Positions 16,232-24,273 of a DNA stretch of 64,000 nt are shown piece by piece. Each line of letters opens with the position of its first letter. The first letter of the stretch is position 1. The stretch lies in the NCBI GenBank assembly GCA_017395065.1, contig JAFPWH010000063.1, forward strand, positions 62,001 to 126,000, read 5' to 3'. Made by a program: the position numbers and the translations under genes. Source of the stretch: Clostridia bacterium (lineage in GTDB: Bacteria; Bacillota; Clostridia; Christensenellales; Aristaeellaceae). The notes under the pieces were generated by a model. That model did no database searches. It was not told the DNA's origin and saw only the letters and a list, made by a program, of their open reading frames with translations.

Positions 16232-18022
16232 TCAGTCGTCCGCGGTCATGAAGCGGTACTGCGCTTCGCAAAGCGAGCGGTAGTGGCCGCCGGGGATGCG
16301 GATGAGCTCCTCGTGCGTTCCGCGCTCGGAAATGTTGCCGTCCCGCACGACCATGATGCAGTCGGCGTTGCGGATCGTGGAGAGGCGGTGGGCGATGACG
16401 AAGGAGGTGCGCCCCTTGAGCAGCACGTCAAGCGCCTTCTGGATCAGCATCTCCGTGTGCGTGTCGATGGAAGAGGTGGCCTCGTCGAGGATCAGTATTT
16501 TGGGGTCGTTGAGCAGCGCGCGCGCAAAGGAGATCAATTGCCTTTGCCCCGATGACAGGGTCGAGCCGCGCTCGTTGACCTGGGTTTCGTAGCCCTTTTC
16601 CATCTGCATGATGAAGTCGTGTGCAAAGACGGTCTTCGCGGCCGCGATCACCTCTTCGTCGGTGGCGTCCAGCCTGCCGTAGCGGATGTTCTCCATGATG
16701 GTGCCGGAGAAAATGAAGCTGTCCTGCATCATGACGGACATCTGCTTTCTGAGCGACAGAAGCTTTACGTCCCGCACGTCCTGCCCGTCGATCCTGACCG
16801 CGCCGTCCGTCACGTCGTAAAAGCGGCTGATCAGGTTCACGACCGTGCTCTTGCCCGCGCCCGTTGGGCCGACCAGCGCGATCGTCTGTCCGGGCCTGAC
16901 GTCGAAGCAGACGTCTTTGAGCACCGTCTTTTCCTTATTGTAGCCGAAGGTCACGTGGTCGAAGGTCACGCGGCCTTGTATCGGTTTCATGTCCGGCGCA
17001 CCGGGCTTGTCCTGTATTTCGCTGGGCGTGTCCATGATCTCGAAAATGCGCTCCATGGACGCAGCGGCCGTCAGTATGGAATTGTAAAAGTCGCTTAGGA
17101 TGTTGAGCGGCTCCCAGAATTTGCCAAGATACCACAGTATCAGCAAAAGGTTCGCCAGCGACAGCGCGTCCGCGCGCATGAACTTAACGCCGAAAATGTA
17201 CACGAGCACCGTGCCGATGCTGCCTGCGATCTCTATGATCGGGAAAAACGCGGAGCCCACACCCACGGCACGCATCCAGCTTTTGCGCACGTCCTTGCTG
17301 ACGTTTTTGAAGGTGTCGGAGTTTTCGTCCTCGCGCACGAATTCCTGCGTGACGCGCATGCCGCTGAGCGTCTCGTGGAGGTAGCCGTTGAGCGTACTGT
17401 TCTTGATCGACTGCACCTGCCAGCGATGGCGGATGACGCGCTTGAGCTTGAAGATCGCAAAGGCCAGAAACGGCAGTATGCAAAGCGCGATCAGCGTAAG
17501 CCTTAAATCCACCACCAGCATGATGACCAGCAAAAGCACCAGCGTAAGACACTCCACGATCACGTTGATGATGCCGTTTGAGAACAGGTCGTTTAAGGAG
17601 TTTACGTCGTTGATGACCCTGACCAGCAGTTTTCCGGCGCTGCGGGTGTCGAAGAACGAAAAGCTCATGCCCTGAATGTGCTTGAACAGGTCCTCGCGCA
17701 ATTGGCTTATGCCTTTGCGGCCCGCCGAGTCCATCCAGCGGATGCGCTGCCGGATGCAGATCATGCCCGTAAGCGCCAGCACCACCATGCCGCCCAGCAG
17801 CCAGGGGACGTTTTTATAGTTGTCCTGAGAGAGCTGTCCCACGGCGCGGCTCATGAGGTAGGTGTTGCCAAGGCCGCAGACCGTGCCAATGGCCATCAGG
17901 ATCACGGTAAGGATGATGTTTCGCTTGTAGGGCTTGAGATAGGCAAGCACCCGGAGGAACTGACTTTTATTGAACGGTCTTTCGACGACTTCGTCGTCGA
18001 GCTGTCTTATTACGGTCGCCAC
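16232..18022 (-). CDS. ABC exporter half-transporter (canonical-Walker-B partner)
   Basis: A 596-residue type IV ABC exporter subunit: six-helix transmembrane domain at about 35-330 and nucleotide-binding domain at about 350-590. Walker A is GPTGAGKSTVV, the signature is LSSGQRQ, and Walker B with catalytic glutamate is ILILDEATSS. The signature deviates from LSGGQ, which fits the degenerate-site partner of a heterodimer. The GTG start follows GGGAGGTGAG, and the gene begins 13 bases after the other half. Together they form a heterodimeric exporter of the BmrCD/TM287-288 kind. The substrate is unknown and could be a drug, lipid or peptide. Confidence 0.92.
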   Translation of the reverse strand: MATVIRQLDDEVVERPFNKSQFLRVLAYLKPYKRNIILTVILMAIGTVCGLGNTYLMSRAVGQLSQDNYKNVPWLLGGMVVLALTGMICIRQRIRWMDSAGRKGISQLREDLFKHIQGMSFSFFDTRSAGKLLVRVINDVNSLNDLFSNGIINVIVECLTLVLLLVIMLVVDLRLTLIALCILPFLAFAIFKLKRVIRHRWQVQSIKNSTLNGYLHETLSGMRVTQEFVREDENSDTFKNVSKDVRKSWMRAVGVGSAFFPIIEIAGSIGTVLVYIFGVKFMRADALSLANLLLILWYLGKFWEPLNILSDFYNSILTAAASMERIFEIMDTPSEIQDKPGAPDMKPIQGRVTFDHVTFGYNKEKTVLKDVCFDVRPGQTIALVGPTGAGKSTVVNLISRFYDVTDGAVRIDGQDVRDVKLLSLRKQMSVMMQDSFIFSGTIMENIRYGRLDATDEEVIAAAKTVFAHDFIMQMEKGYETQVNERGSTLSSGQRQLISFARALLNDPKILILDEATSSIDTHTEMLIQKALDVLLKGRTSFVIAHRLSTIRNADCIMVVRDGNISERGTHEELIRIPGGHYRSLCEAQYRFMTADD

Positions 18023-18035
18023 GTTCTCACCTCCC

Positions 18036-19769
18036 TCAAACCTTTACCGCGCTGGACATCTGGTCGCGCACCATACCCGCGTAGATGCCGTCCAGGTCCA
18101 TGAGCTCCCTGTGCCTTCCGCGCTCGGCGATCTCGCCGTTTTTCAGCACGATGATCTGATCGGCGTTCTTGACCGAGGAGATGCGGTGGGCGATGATGAA
18201 GGTCGTGCGCCCGGAAAGCACCTGCTTTAGCTCCTGCTGTATTTCGTATTCGGTCTCCATGTCCACGGCGGAGGTGGAGTCGTCGAGCACGAGGATCGAC
18301 GGCGAGATCAAAACGGCGCGGGCGATGCCCGTCCTTTGTTTCTGTCCGCCGCTTAAGCCCATTCCCCTCTCGCCCACGACCGTTTCGTAGCCCTGCGGGC
18401 AGTGCTCTATGAACTCATCGGCCATGGCGACGTGCGCGCTGCGCTTTACGCGGTCCATGTCCGCGCCGGGCTTGCCGTAGCGGATGTTGTCCGCGATGGT
18501 ATCGGAAAACAGGAAGTTGTCCTGCTGAACGAAGCCGATGTGCTTTCTCAAGGGCTTGAGCTTTTGGCGGCGCACGTCGATGCCGTCGACCAGTATACTG
18601 CCCTTCTGTATATCGTAGAACCGGCCCAGGAGCGTGATCAGCGTGCTCTTGCCCGAGCCGGTCGCGCCCATGACGGCTATGGTCTGCCCGGGCTTTGCCT
18701 CAAGGCAGATGTCCTTTAATACGATGTGGTCGCCGTAGGAGAACGTAACGTGGTCGAACACCACGTGGCCTTCGAACTTTTCGGGGCTGACCGCGTCCTG
18801 CGGCTCGCGGATCGTGGAGCCCAGATCGGTGTAGTAAAACACCTTTTCCGCGCTGGTCACGGCCTGCGCGGTCGCGTTTATGATGTTGGCGAGCTGGCGC
18901 ATGGGGTTGGTGAGCATCCAGATATAGCCGGTCACGCCGACCAGTTCGCCGATGTTCATGTGGCCGAGGTACACCATCAGCGCGCCGCCGGCCAAGGTGA
19001 TGGGCGTGCACAGCTGGCTCAGCAGATCCATGAAGGGCATGTAGTTGCTCCAGATGAAGCTGGCCTTCAGGTTCTTTTTGAGCAGCTCGCGGTTGTCCTT
19101 TTCGAACCTTTGCTGCTCGTAGTCCTCCCGCGCGAACGCCTTGACCACGTGCATGCCCGCAAGGTCTTCCTGCGTGCGGGTGTTGAGGACGGCGTTTTGC
19201 TCGCGCACGTCGCGGAACACCGGGCGGATCAGGCGGTTGAAGCGCATGGCCGTAAGCGCGATGATCGGCCCCATGATCAGTACCATCAGCGTGACCTGCC
19301 AGCTCATGAACATCATGAACACGAAGGAGCCCACGAAGCAGACGCTGTTGGTGAAGATGGAAAAGGTGGTGTTGCAGAGAAAGTTTCTTACGTTGTTCAT
19401 GTCGCCGGTCATTCGGCTCATGATCTCGCCCACACGGTTTTTGTCGTAAAACTCCCAGGGCATTTCCTGCAGATGGTCGTACAGGCCCGTGCGGATGTCG
19501 TAATTGATCTGCTGCGAGACTTTCTGAAACGTCATCGCGCGCGTGTAGCCTGCCGCGCTTCTCAAAACAGTCAGCGCGAGGATGGCGATACACAGGGGCG
19601 TCAGGATGTCGTATTTGCCGTCGGTGATGACGTCGTTGACCACGGTGGCGGTCAGGCGCGGCACAATCAGACGGGTCACGATCGCGATGAGCTCAAGCGT
19701 GAGCGCCATATAGATCAAGCGCCTGTAGGGCTTGAACAGGCCGAGAATGCGGAACATGGTACTGTGCAT
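18036..19769 (-). CDS. ABC exporter half-transporter (degenerate-Walker-B partner)
   Basis: A 577-residue half-transporter with transmembrane helices at about 20-310 and a nucleotide-binding domain at about 335-570. Walker A is GATGSGKSTLI and the signature is canonical LSGGQKQR, but Walker B ends LVLDDSTSAVD, aspartate replacing the catalytic glutamate. Together with its partner this gives one competent and one degenerate ATP site, the rule for heterodimeric exporters. It is promoter-proximal. The ATG at 19769 has only a weak ribosome site (CGGGGT); a Met at residue 5 is an alternative. Confidence 0.92.
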   Translation of the reverse strand: MHSTMFRILGLFKPYRRLIYMALTLELIAIVTRLIVPRLTATVVNDVITDGKYDILTPLCIAILALTVLRSAAGYTRAMTFQKVSQQINYDIRTGLYDHLQEMPWEFYDKNRVGEIMSRMTGDMNNVRNFLCNTTFSIFTNSVCFVGSFVFMMFMSWQVTLMVLIMGPIIALTAMRFNRLIRPVFRDVREQNAVLNTRTQEDLAGMHVVKAFAREDYEQQRFEKDNRELLKKNLKASFIWSNYMPFMDLLSQLCTPITLAGGALMVYLGHMNIGELVGVTGYIWMLTNPMRQLANIINATAQAVTSAEKVFYYTDLGSTIREPQDAVSPEKFEGHVVFDHVTFSYGDHIVLKDICLEAKPGQTIAVMGATGSGKSTLITLLGRFYDIQKGSILVDGIDVRRQKLKPLRKHIGFVQQDNFLFSDTIADNIRYGKPGADMDRVKRSAHVAMADEFIEHCPQGYETVVGERGMGLSGGQKQRTGIARAVLISPSILVLDDSTSAVDMETEYEIQQELKQVLSGRTTFIIAHRISSVKNADQIIVLKNGEIAERGRHRELMDLDGIYAGMVRDQMSSAVKV

Positions 19770-19805
19770 AAAACATTTACCCCGAGCCTTCGGATTGTGT
19801 GTATA

Positions 19806-19833
19806 ATTATACGAAGTATTTGTGTAGAAACAA
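19806..19833 (-). promoter_or_regulatory. Promoter of the ABC exporter operon
   Basis: Minus strand TTGTTT, 16-base spacer, TATAAT. The -10 lies inside the perfect palindrome GTATAATTATAC, which also presents TATAAT on the plus strand and could be an operator. Confidence 0.6.
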
Positions 19834-19892
19834 GGTTTTTTTGGCTATGTTTGTATTTCCGCGCGTTAATAAGCTGTTGACGCGACGACCCG

Positions 19893-19921
19893 TTGCGTTT
19901 TCGGGTGAAGTGTGCTATACT
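19893..19921 (+). promoter_or_regulatory. Promoter of the SGNH hydrolase gene
   Basis: TTGCGT, 17-base spacer, TATACT preceded by TGC (extended -10). It leaves a leader of about 90 bases before the ATG at 20017. Confidence 0.7.
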
Positions 19922-20016
19922 TAGCACGGCGCGGGACGCGCGGAGCCTTCCGCGCGCGGGCAGGCGCAAACGGCGCGCTGCCTTCACCGTCCCGGCGAAA
20001 GGAGCTGCCTTTTATT

Positions 20017-21129
20017 ATGAAGCTTTCACGGAAAATTACGGCGCTGTGCCTTTGCCTGATCATTGCGGCGGGCGCTTTTTATGCGGGCGCCGAAAGTGCA
20101 CAGGACGATATCGTCGTCGTCTCCCTGGGCGATTCGTACGCCTCCGGCGAAGGGATCGAGCCGTTCTACGGTTCGGACAAGCCCATGGGCGAAAAGATGT
20201 ACGACCCCGACTGGCTGGGGCACCGCTCCGAGAACAGCTGGTCGGGCATGCTCGAAGTTCCCGGCCTCGACGGCCCGCTCAGCCTCCACCGCGGCATTTA
20301 CGTAAAAAACAGTGACGGCACGTTCACGCAGACGCTCGAGGGCAACTGGTTCTTCGTAGCCGCGACGGGCGCGGAGACCGTTCACCTGTTTCAGCCCAAG
20401 ACCGTGCACGTCTCCAAAAAGGAAAACGGCAAAACCTACAAGGGAGACGCGACCATCCCGCCGCAGCTGGAAGTTTTCGAAGCGCTCAGGCAGGACGGGC
20501 GGCAGGCGGACTACGTGACGGTCACCTTCGGCGGCAACGACATCGGTTTCGTGAGCATCATCATCAACATGATCGCCGGCGGGCCCGTGGCTTCCTCCCT
20601 AACGGGGAAGCTGAGCGAATACGTCCAGTTCAAGTCGCTCAAGGACGCGACGGACGACATCTGGGACAAATTCTACGCCGAGGGCGGCTACAGGGAAAGG
20701 CTGCTGAATGCCTACCGCAGCATCTGTGAAGCGGCCGGCCCGCAGGCGAAGGTCATCATCGCGGGCTACCCGGTGTTTTTGAGCAAGTCGTCGAGCAGCT
20801 TCCTGTTCGCGGATGACGACATCGACCTGCTCAAGGAGTCCACGCATCGCTTCAACGCGGAGCTCGAAAGCATCGCGGAGGAGCTTACGGGCGAGGGCTA
20901 TAAAGTTTATTTCGTAAGCGTCGAGGAAGCCTTTGAGGGCAAGGGCGCCTACAGCGGAAGGGCCGACGAGATGATCAACCGCATACAATTCGGCGCGAGC
21001 GAACAGGACCCCGAGCGCTTCGGCCTGGTGAGCATGTACTCGCTGCACCCGAACCTTCTGGGCGCAAAAGCCTACGCCGAGTGCGTGCAGCGCAAGATCG
21101 ACGAGATCGCCGAAGGAACGGAAAACTGA
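20017..21129 (+). CDS. Secreted SGNH/GDSL-family hydrolase
   Basis: A 370-residue exported esterase/lipase-like protein. The start at 20017 is chosen because it has AAAGGAG upstream and opens a proper signal peptide (MKLSRKITALCLCLIIAAG, cleavage near AGA). SGNH blocks are visible: block I VVSLGDSYASGEG with the nucleophile Ser, block III TFGGNDIGF, and block V YSLHPNLLGAKAYA with the catalytic His. The aspartate normally three residues before that His is not present, as in several SEST-like esterases. The substrate is unknown. It stands alone between its promoter and a hairpin. Confidence 0.85.
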   Translation: MKLSRKITALCLCLIIAAGAFYAGAESAQDDIVVVSLGDSYASGEGIEPFYGSDKPMGEKMYDPDWLGHRSENSWSGMLEVPGLDGPLSLHRGIYVKNSDGTFTQTLEGNWFFVAATGAETVHLFQPKTVHVSKKENGKTYKGDATIPPQLEVFEALRQDGRQADYVTVTFGGNDIGFVSIIINMIAGGPVASSLTGKLSEYVQFKSLKDATDDIWDKFYAEGGYRERLLNAYRSICEAAGPQAKVIIAGYPVFLSKSSSSFLFADDDIDLLKESTHRFNAELESIAEELTGEGYKVYFVSVEEAFEGKGAYSGRADEMINRIQFGASEQDPERFGLVSMYSLHPNLLGAKAYAECVQRKIDEIAEGTEN

Positions 21130-21147
21130 CGCGAAACGGCCTGTTTT

Positions 21148-21179
21148 CGGGCGCCGCGGAACGAAGACCACGGCGCCCG
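21148..21179 (+). terminator. Hairpin after the SGNH hydrolase gene
   Basis: Arms CGGGCGCCG (21148-21156) and CGGCGCCCG (21171-21179), extendable by further pairs after one mismatch. It is followed by ATTACGTTTGTTT, a loose T-rich tail, about 20 bases after the stop. Confidence 0.55.
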
Positions 21180-21245
21180 ATTACGTTTGTTTGACGTTTG
21201 TGACTGTAAATATTTCAAAATTATAAAAAATCTTTGTTCCAAATA

Positions 21246-21274
21246 TTGACTAATCTTGCAGTTTGATTTATAAT
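21246..21274 (+). promoter_or_regulatory. Promoter of the His/Cys-repeat surface protein
   Basis: TTGACT, 17-base spacer, TATAAT. The start codon is about 57 bases downstream behind GGAGGGAG. Confidence 0.88.
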
Positions 21275-21331
21275 AGCATTGAATAATGTACACATATCGA
21301 AAGCACAGGCTTTGAATGTGGAGGGAGTATT

Positions 21332-23713
21332 ATGACAAGAATCTTATTTGACGCCCTGAGCGGCGCTGCTTTTGAGCCTTATCGCTTTTCGGCGTTTGAC
21401 GGGGACGAATTCGGTTCCTCCTCCGACGGCGATTACGACGGATATCTGGACGAGGATTCCGACGCCGAAGAGTTTGAGGAAGACGAGTACGCCGACGGCG
21501 AATATGACGAAAACGAATATGACGACGCCGAATATGAGGACGAGGGCGATAATCCCGAGGACGAGTACGACGACGCCGAGGGCGAATACGAAGACGCCGG
21601 AGAGTACGACGACGGCGAGGAATACGAAGACGGCGAATCGTACGACGAAAACGGCGAGTATGACGATTATGACGAAAACGCCGAATACGACGACGCCGGG
21701 GAGTACGAGGACGGCGAAGAGTACGGCGAGGAAGAGGAATACGGCGACGAGGATCAGGATTACGACGAGGATCTCGGCTACGATCCCGCCGTGTTCGAGC
21801 GTCTGAACGGCGAAGACGGCGAGTACGAGGAAGACGAATATTCGGACGAGGACGCCGCTTCTTACGCCGAAGGAGCCTACGCGGAAGACGGGCAGGATCA
21901 GGAAGCCTATCCCCAGGACGAATTCGACGAGAGCAAGGGCAGCTTTATGGACAAGGTCAGGGGCCTTACCACAAAGCAGAAATGGATCGCCGGCGGCATC
22001 GTCGGCGCGTGCCTGCTGACGATTCTGATCATCATCCTCGCAAGTGGCGGCGGAGAGAACGACGTCACCAGCCAAAACACCGCCGTCAATCCCTTCCAGA
22101 GTGCGAGCACTCTCCCCTCCGGAACCGACTTCTCCTTTACGGACGACATTCTCGAGCCCACGCAGCCCTCTGATACCGGAAGCGACGTGCAGCCCTCCGT
22201 CAGCCCCACCACGCACCCCGGCGGAACGACCGGCACGGAGACCGGCACTGCGGCCGACGGCACGCTCAACGCGTCCGACATCGTATGGTCGACCACCGCG
22301 AACATCTACTATCACACGATCCCCGACTGCGGCGGCATGCAGGGCGCGACCAGCATGACGCTGGAGGCGGCGTTGCTGCGCAGCAAGAAAGCCTGCCCCG
22401 AGTGCGCGGGCGGCCTGAACACCTTCGCCGACAGCACGACCCCGACGAAGTACTACGCAACGACCAAGGGCACCTGGTATCACACCGATCCCAACTGTCA
22501 GAAGATGACGGGCGCGACCGAAGTGACCGAGGCCGCCGCGCTGGCCGCGGGCAAGACCGCCTGCCCCGTGTGCATCGGCTATTACGGAACGCTCAACGGC
22601 AACTGGTACCACAACGTGAGCAACTGCCAGGGCATGCAAAACGCGATCACCAAGACCAAGGCTGAGTGGGAGGCGCTGGGCAAGACTGCCTGCCCGACGT
22701 GTCTTAGCGGCAGCAACGCGCCCAAGACGAGCGGTCAGCCGACCGAAACGCAGGTATTCTGCACCGGCGGCGGCAGCTATTTCCACGTCAAGAACGACTG
22801 TTCCGGCATGAAGGGCGCCACGCAGATGGGCATTTCCAAAGCGGTCAACGCAGGCAAGAAGGCCTGTCCGCGCTGCATAAGCCCGTCGCAGGTGTACGTG
22901 TTCTCCACCGAGGGCGGAAAATACTACCACACCAAAAACAACTGTTCCGGCATGGCCGGCGCCAAATACACGACCGCAAAGACCGCCATCAGTGCGGGCA
23001 AGACGCCCTGCCCCAAGTGCAACGCCAAGAACCTGTCGAGCTCTTCCGCTTCGACCTCCGGTGACGGCAGCGCGACGGTAGCGGCAAACACCGCGGCGAA
23101 GACGAGCGCGGCCGCGCTCGGCGGCAAAGTCACCGCCGACACCGCCACCTACGTCTACGCGACGAAGGGCGGCACCTACTACCACACCAAGAGCAACTGC
23201 TCCGGCATGAAGGGCGCAACGCGCGTCACCTACGCGCAGGCAGTCAGCGCGGGCAAAAAGGCCTGCCCCAACTGCGTGTCGGCTTCGTCGGTTAAGGTAT
23301 TCGCGACGGCGGGCGGCAAATACTATCACACCAAGAGCAACTGCTCCGGCATGTCCGGCGCGGTGGAAGTGACCATCTCCAGGGCGCTCAGCGCCGGCAA
23401 GACCGCCTGCCCCACCTGCGCAAAGGCGCTTGGCAGCGCGACCTCCACGAAATCCTCCTCGGCCGCCGCGGACGCCAAGGACGGCAAAGCCACGGCATCT
23501 CCCACCGTGAAGCCCACCGACAGCACGAAGGCCAGCGGCAACACCCTCGTGTACATCACGGTGCCTTCGGAAAAGGGCAGCTACTACCACAAGGCCGCGA
23601 AGTGCTCCGCGCAGAACTTTTCCAACGGTACGAACGTGACCCTGGAGTTCGCGCTGGATCGCGGCTATAAGCCCTGCCCCAGCTGCAATCCTCCATCCAA
23701 GGTCTCGACCTGA
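21332..23713 (+). CDS. Membrane-anchored protein with acidic tail and eight H-C-C-C repeats
   Basis: A 793-residue protein I do not recognise as a named family. Residues about 26-200 are an extreme Asp/Glu/Tyr/Gly tract. Residues about 216-238 are one transmembrane helix (WIAGGIVGACLLTILIIIL) preceded by Lys residues, so by the positive-inside rule the acidic tail is cytoplasmic and the rest is outside. After a Ser/Thr/Pro linker come eight repeats of about 43 residues with the pattern YYH-x4/5-C-x2-M ... G-K-x-x-CP-x-C. Each offers one His and three Cys, a plausible zinc site. Spacers between repeats 5 and 6 and between 7 and 8 are Ser/Ala/Thr-rich. Its function is unknown. It is monocistronic with its own promoter and terminator. 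Confidence 0.85.
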   Translation: MTRILFDALSGAAFEPYRFSAFDGDEFGSSSDGDYDGYLDEDSDAEEFEEDEYADGEYDENEYDDAEYEDEGDNPEDEYDDAEGEYEDAGEYDDGEEYEDGESYDENGEYDDYDENAEYDDAGEYEDGEEYGEEEEYGDEDQDYDEDLGYDPAVFERLNGEDGEYEEDEYSDEDAASYAEGAYAEDGQDQEAYPQDEFDESKGSFMDKVRGLTTKQKWIAGGIVGACLLTILIIILASGGGENDVTSQNTAVNPFQSASTLPSGTDFSFTDDILEPTQPSDTGSDVQPSVSPTTHPGGTTGTETGTAADGTLNASDIVWSTTANIYYHTIPDCGGMQGATSMTLEAALLRSKKACPECAGGLNTFADSTTPTKYYATTKGTWYHTDPNCQKMTGATEVTEAAALAAGKTACPVCIGYYGTLNGNWYHNVSNCQGMQNAITKTKAEWEALGKTACPTCLSGSNAPKTSGQPTETQVFCTGGGSYFHVKNDCSGMKGATQMGISKAVNAGKKACPRCISPSQVYVFSTEGGKYYHTKNNCSGMAGAKYTTAKTAISAGKTPCPKCNAKNLSSSSASTSGDGSATVAANTAAKTSAAALGGKVTADTATYVYATKGGTYYHTKSNCSGMKGATRVTYAQAVSAGKKACPNCVSASSVKVFATAGGKYYHTKSNCSGMSGAVEVTISRALSAGKTACPTCAKALGSATSTKSSSAAADAKDGKATASPTVKPTDSTKASGNTLVYITVPSEKGSYYHKAAKCSAQNFSNGTNVTLEFALDRGYKPCPSCNPPSKVST
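22282..23700 (+). repeat. Eight coding repeats of the H-C-C-C module
   Basis: Approximate repeat units: 22282-22410, 22444-22580, 22582-22704, 22750-22878, 22885-23022, 23145-23276, 23285-23422 and 23544-23695. Units 5, 6 and 7 are closest to each other (YYHTK-NCSGM core), suggesting recent internal duplication. Unit 8 is the most divergent and lacks the Met. These are protein repeats, not a CRISPR array. Confidence 0.85.
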
Positions 23714-23734
23714 GAAGGTTTAAGAGGATACGAG

Positions 23735-23763
23735 GCCGCGGACGGCGTAAAACCGTCCGCGGC
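23735..23763 (+). terminator. Terminator after the repeat protein gene
   Basis: A perfect 11-base-pair stem (arms 23735-23745 and 23753-23763, loop CGTAAAA) about 20 bases after the stop, followed by TGATTTATAT. The U-run is weak. Confidence 0.6.
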
Positions 23764-23828
23764 TGATTTATATGGAGAGATATTCCGCTGTGAGATGATC
23801 CGGAAAGCAAATGACGGTGCGGCGCAAT

Positions 23829-23880
23829 AAGACCTCATCCGTCCCGGCTTTGCCGGGCCACCTTCCCCAGAGGGGAAGGC
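23829..23880. repeat. Double-hairpin REP-like intergenic element
   Basis: The text ACCTCATCCGTC is followed by two small perfect hairpins: CCCGGC-TTT-GCCGGG at 23842-23856 and CCTTCCCC-AGA-GGGGAAGG at 23860-23878. From memory, similar elements are scattered between genes in many gut Clostridia. It lies between two converging genes and encodes nothing. Confidence 0.65.
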
Positions 23881-23925
23881 TTTTGGCGCGGGGCTTAGCG
23901 CGGTTTCCTGCGTATACGCCTCGAC

Positions 23926-24260
23926 TATGGCGCAGATTGCCGCCGCTACGGTGTACGGCGTGTTTCTTCTCCGTAGCGGCGGCGTCTACGCCGCCATAAG
24001 GACTGCGGATACGAAACAATGTACTGCAAGCGCTATTACCTGCGTATTCGCTTCGCTTATGGCGGCAGATTGCCGCCGCTACGGTGTACAGCCTGTTTCT
24101 TCTCCGTGGCGGCGGCGTCTACGCCGCCATAAACACTGCGTATACGAAACAATGTACTGCAAGCGCAATTACACACTTATTCGTTTCGCCCATGGCGGCA
24201 GATTGCCGCCGCTGCGGAAAGCAAAGCATCTTTATATCTCCGCAGCGGCGTCTGCTGCGC
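23926..24260. repeat. Tandem 132-base palindromic intergenic repeat (about 2.4 copies)
   Basis: Copies begin at about 23926, 24058 and 24190 (the last is partial and diverges after about 30 bases). Each starts TATGGCGGCAGATTGCCGCC and contains a near-complementary return arm, GCGGCGTCTACGCCGCCATA, about 50 bases later, so each copy can fold into a long hairpin with a TTTCTTCTC-type loop. The remainder of the unit (ACGAAACAATGTACTGCAAG) is also conserved between copies 1 and 2. Several accidental reading frames cross it, but none has a ribosome site or a recognisable product. This stretch fills the space between converging genes. Confidence 0.8.
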
Positions 24261-24273
24261 GCTTTCTGCGGGC

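Noticed and set aside
21344-23590. A 748-codon minus-strand frame opposite the His/Cys-repeat protein
   Set aside because: It is an antisense shadow caused by biased codons. Its 'protein' is Val/Phe/Gly/Arg monotony, and the plus strand has a promoter, ribosome site, transmembrane helix and ordered repeats.
23926-24260. Possible CRISPR array
   Set aside because: Repeat units are 132 bases with conserved content throughout and no unique spacers; no cas genes are nearby.
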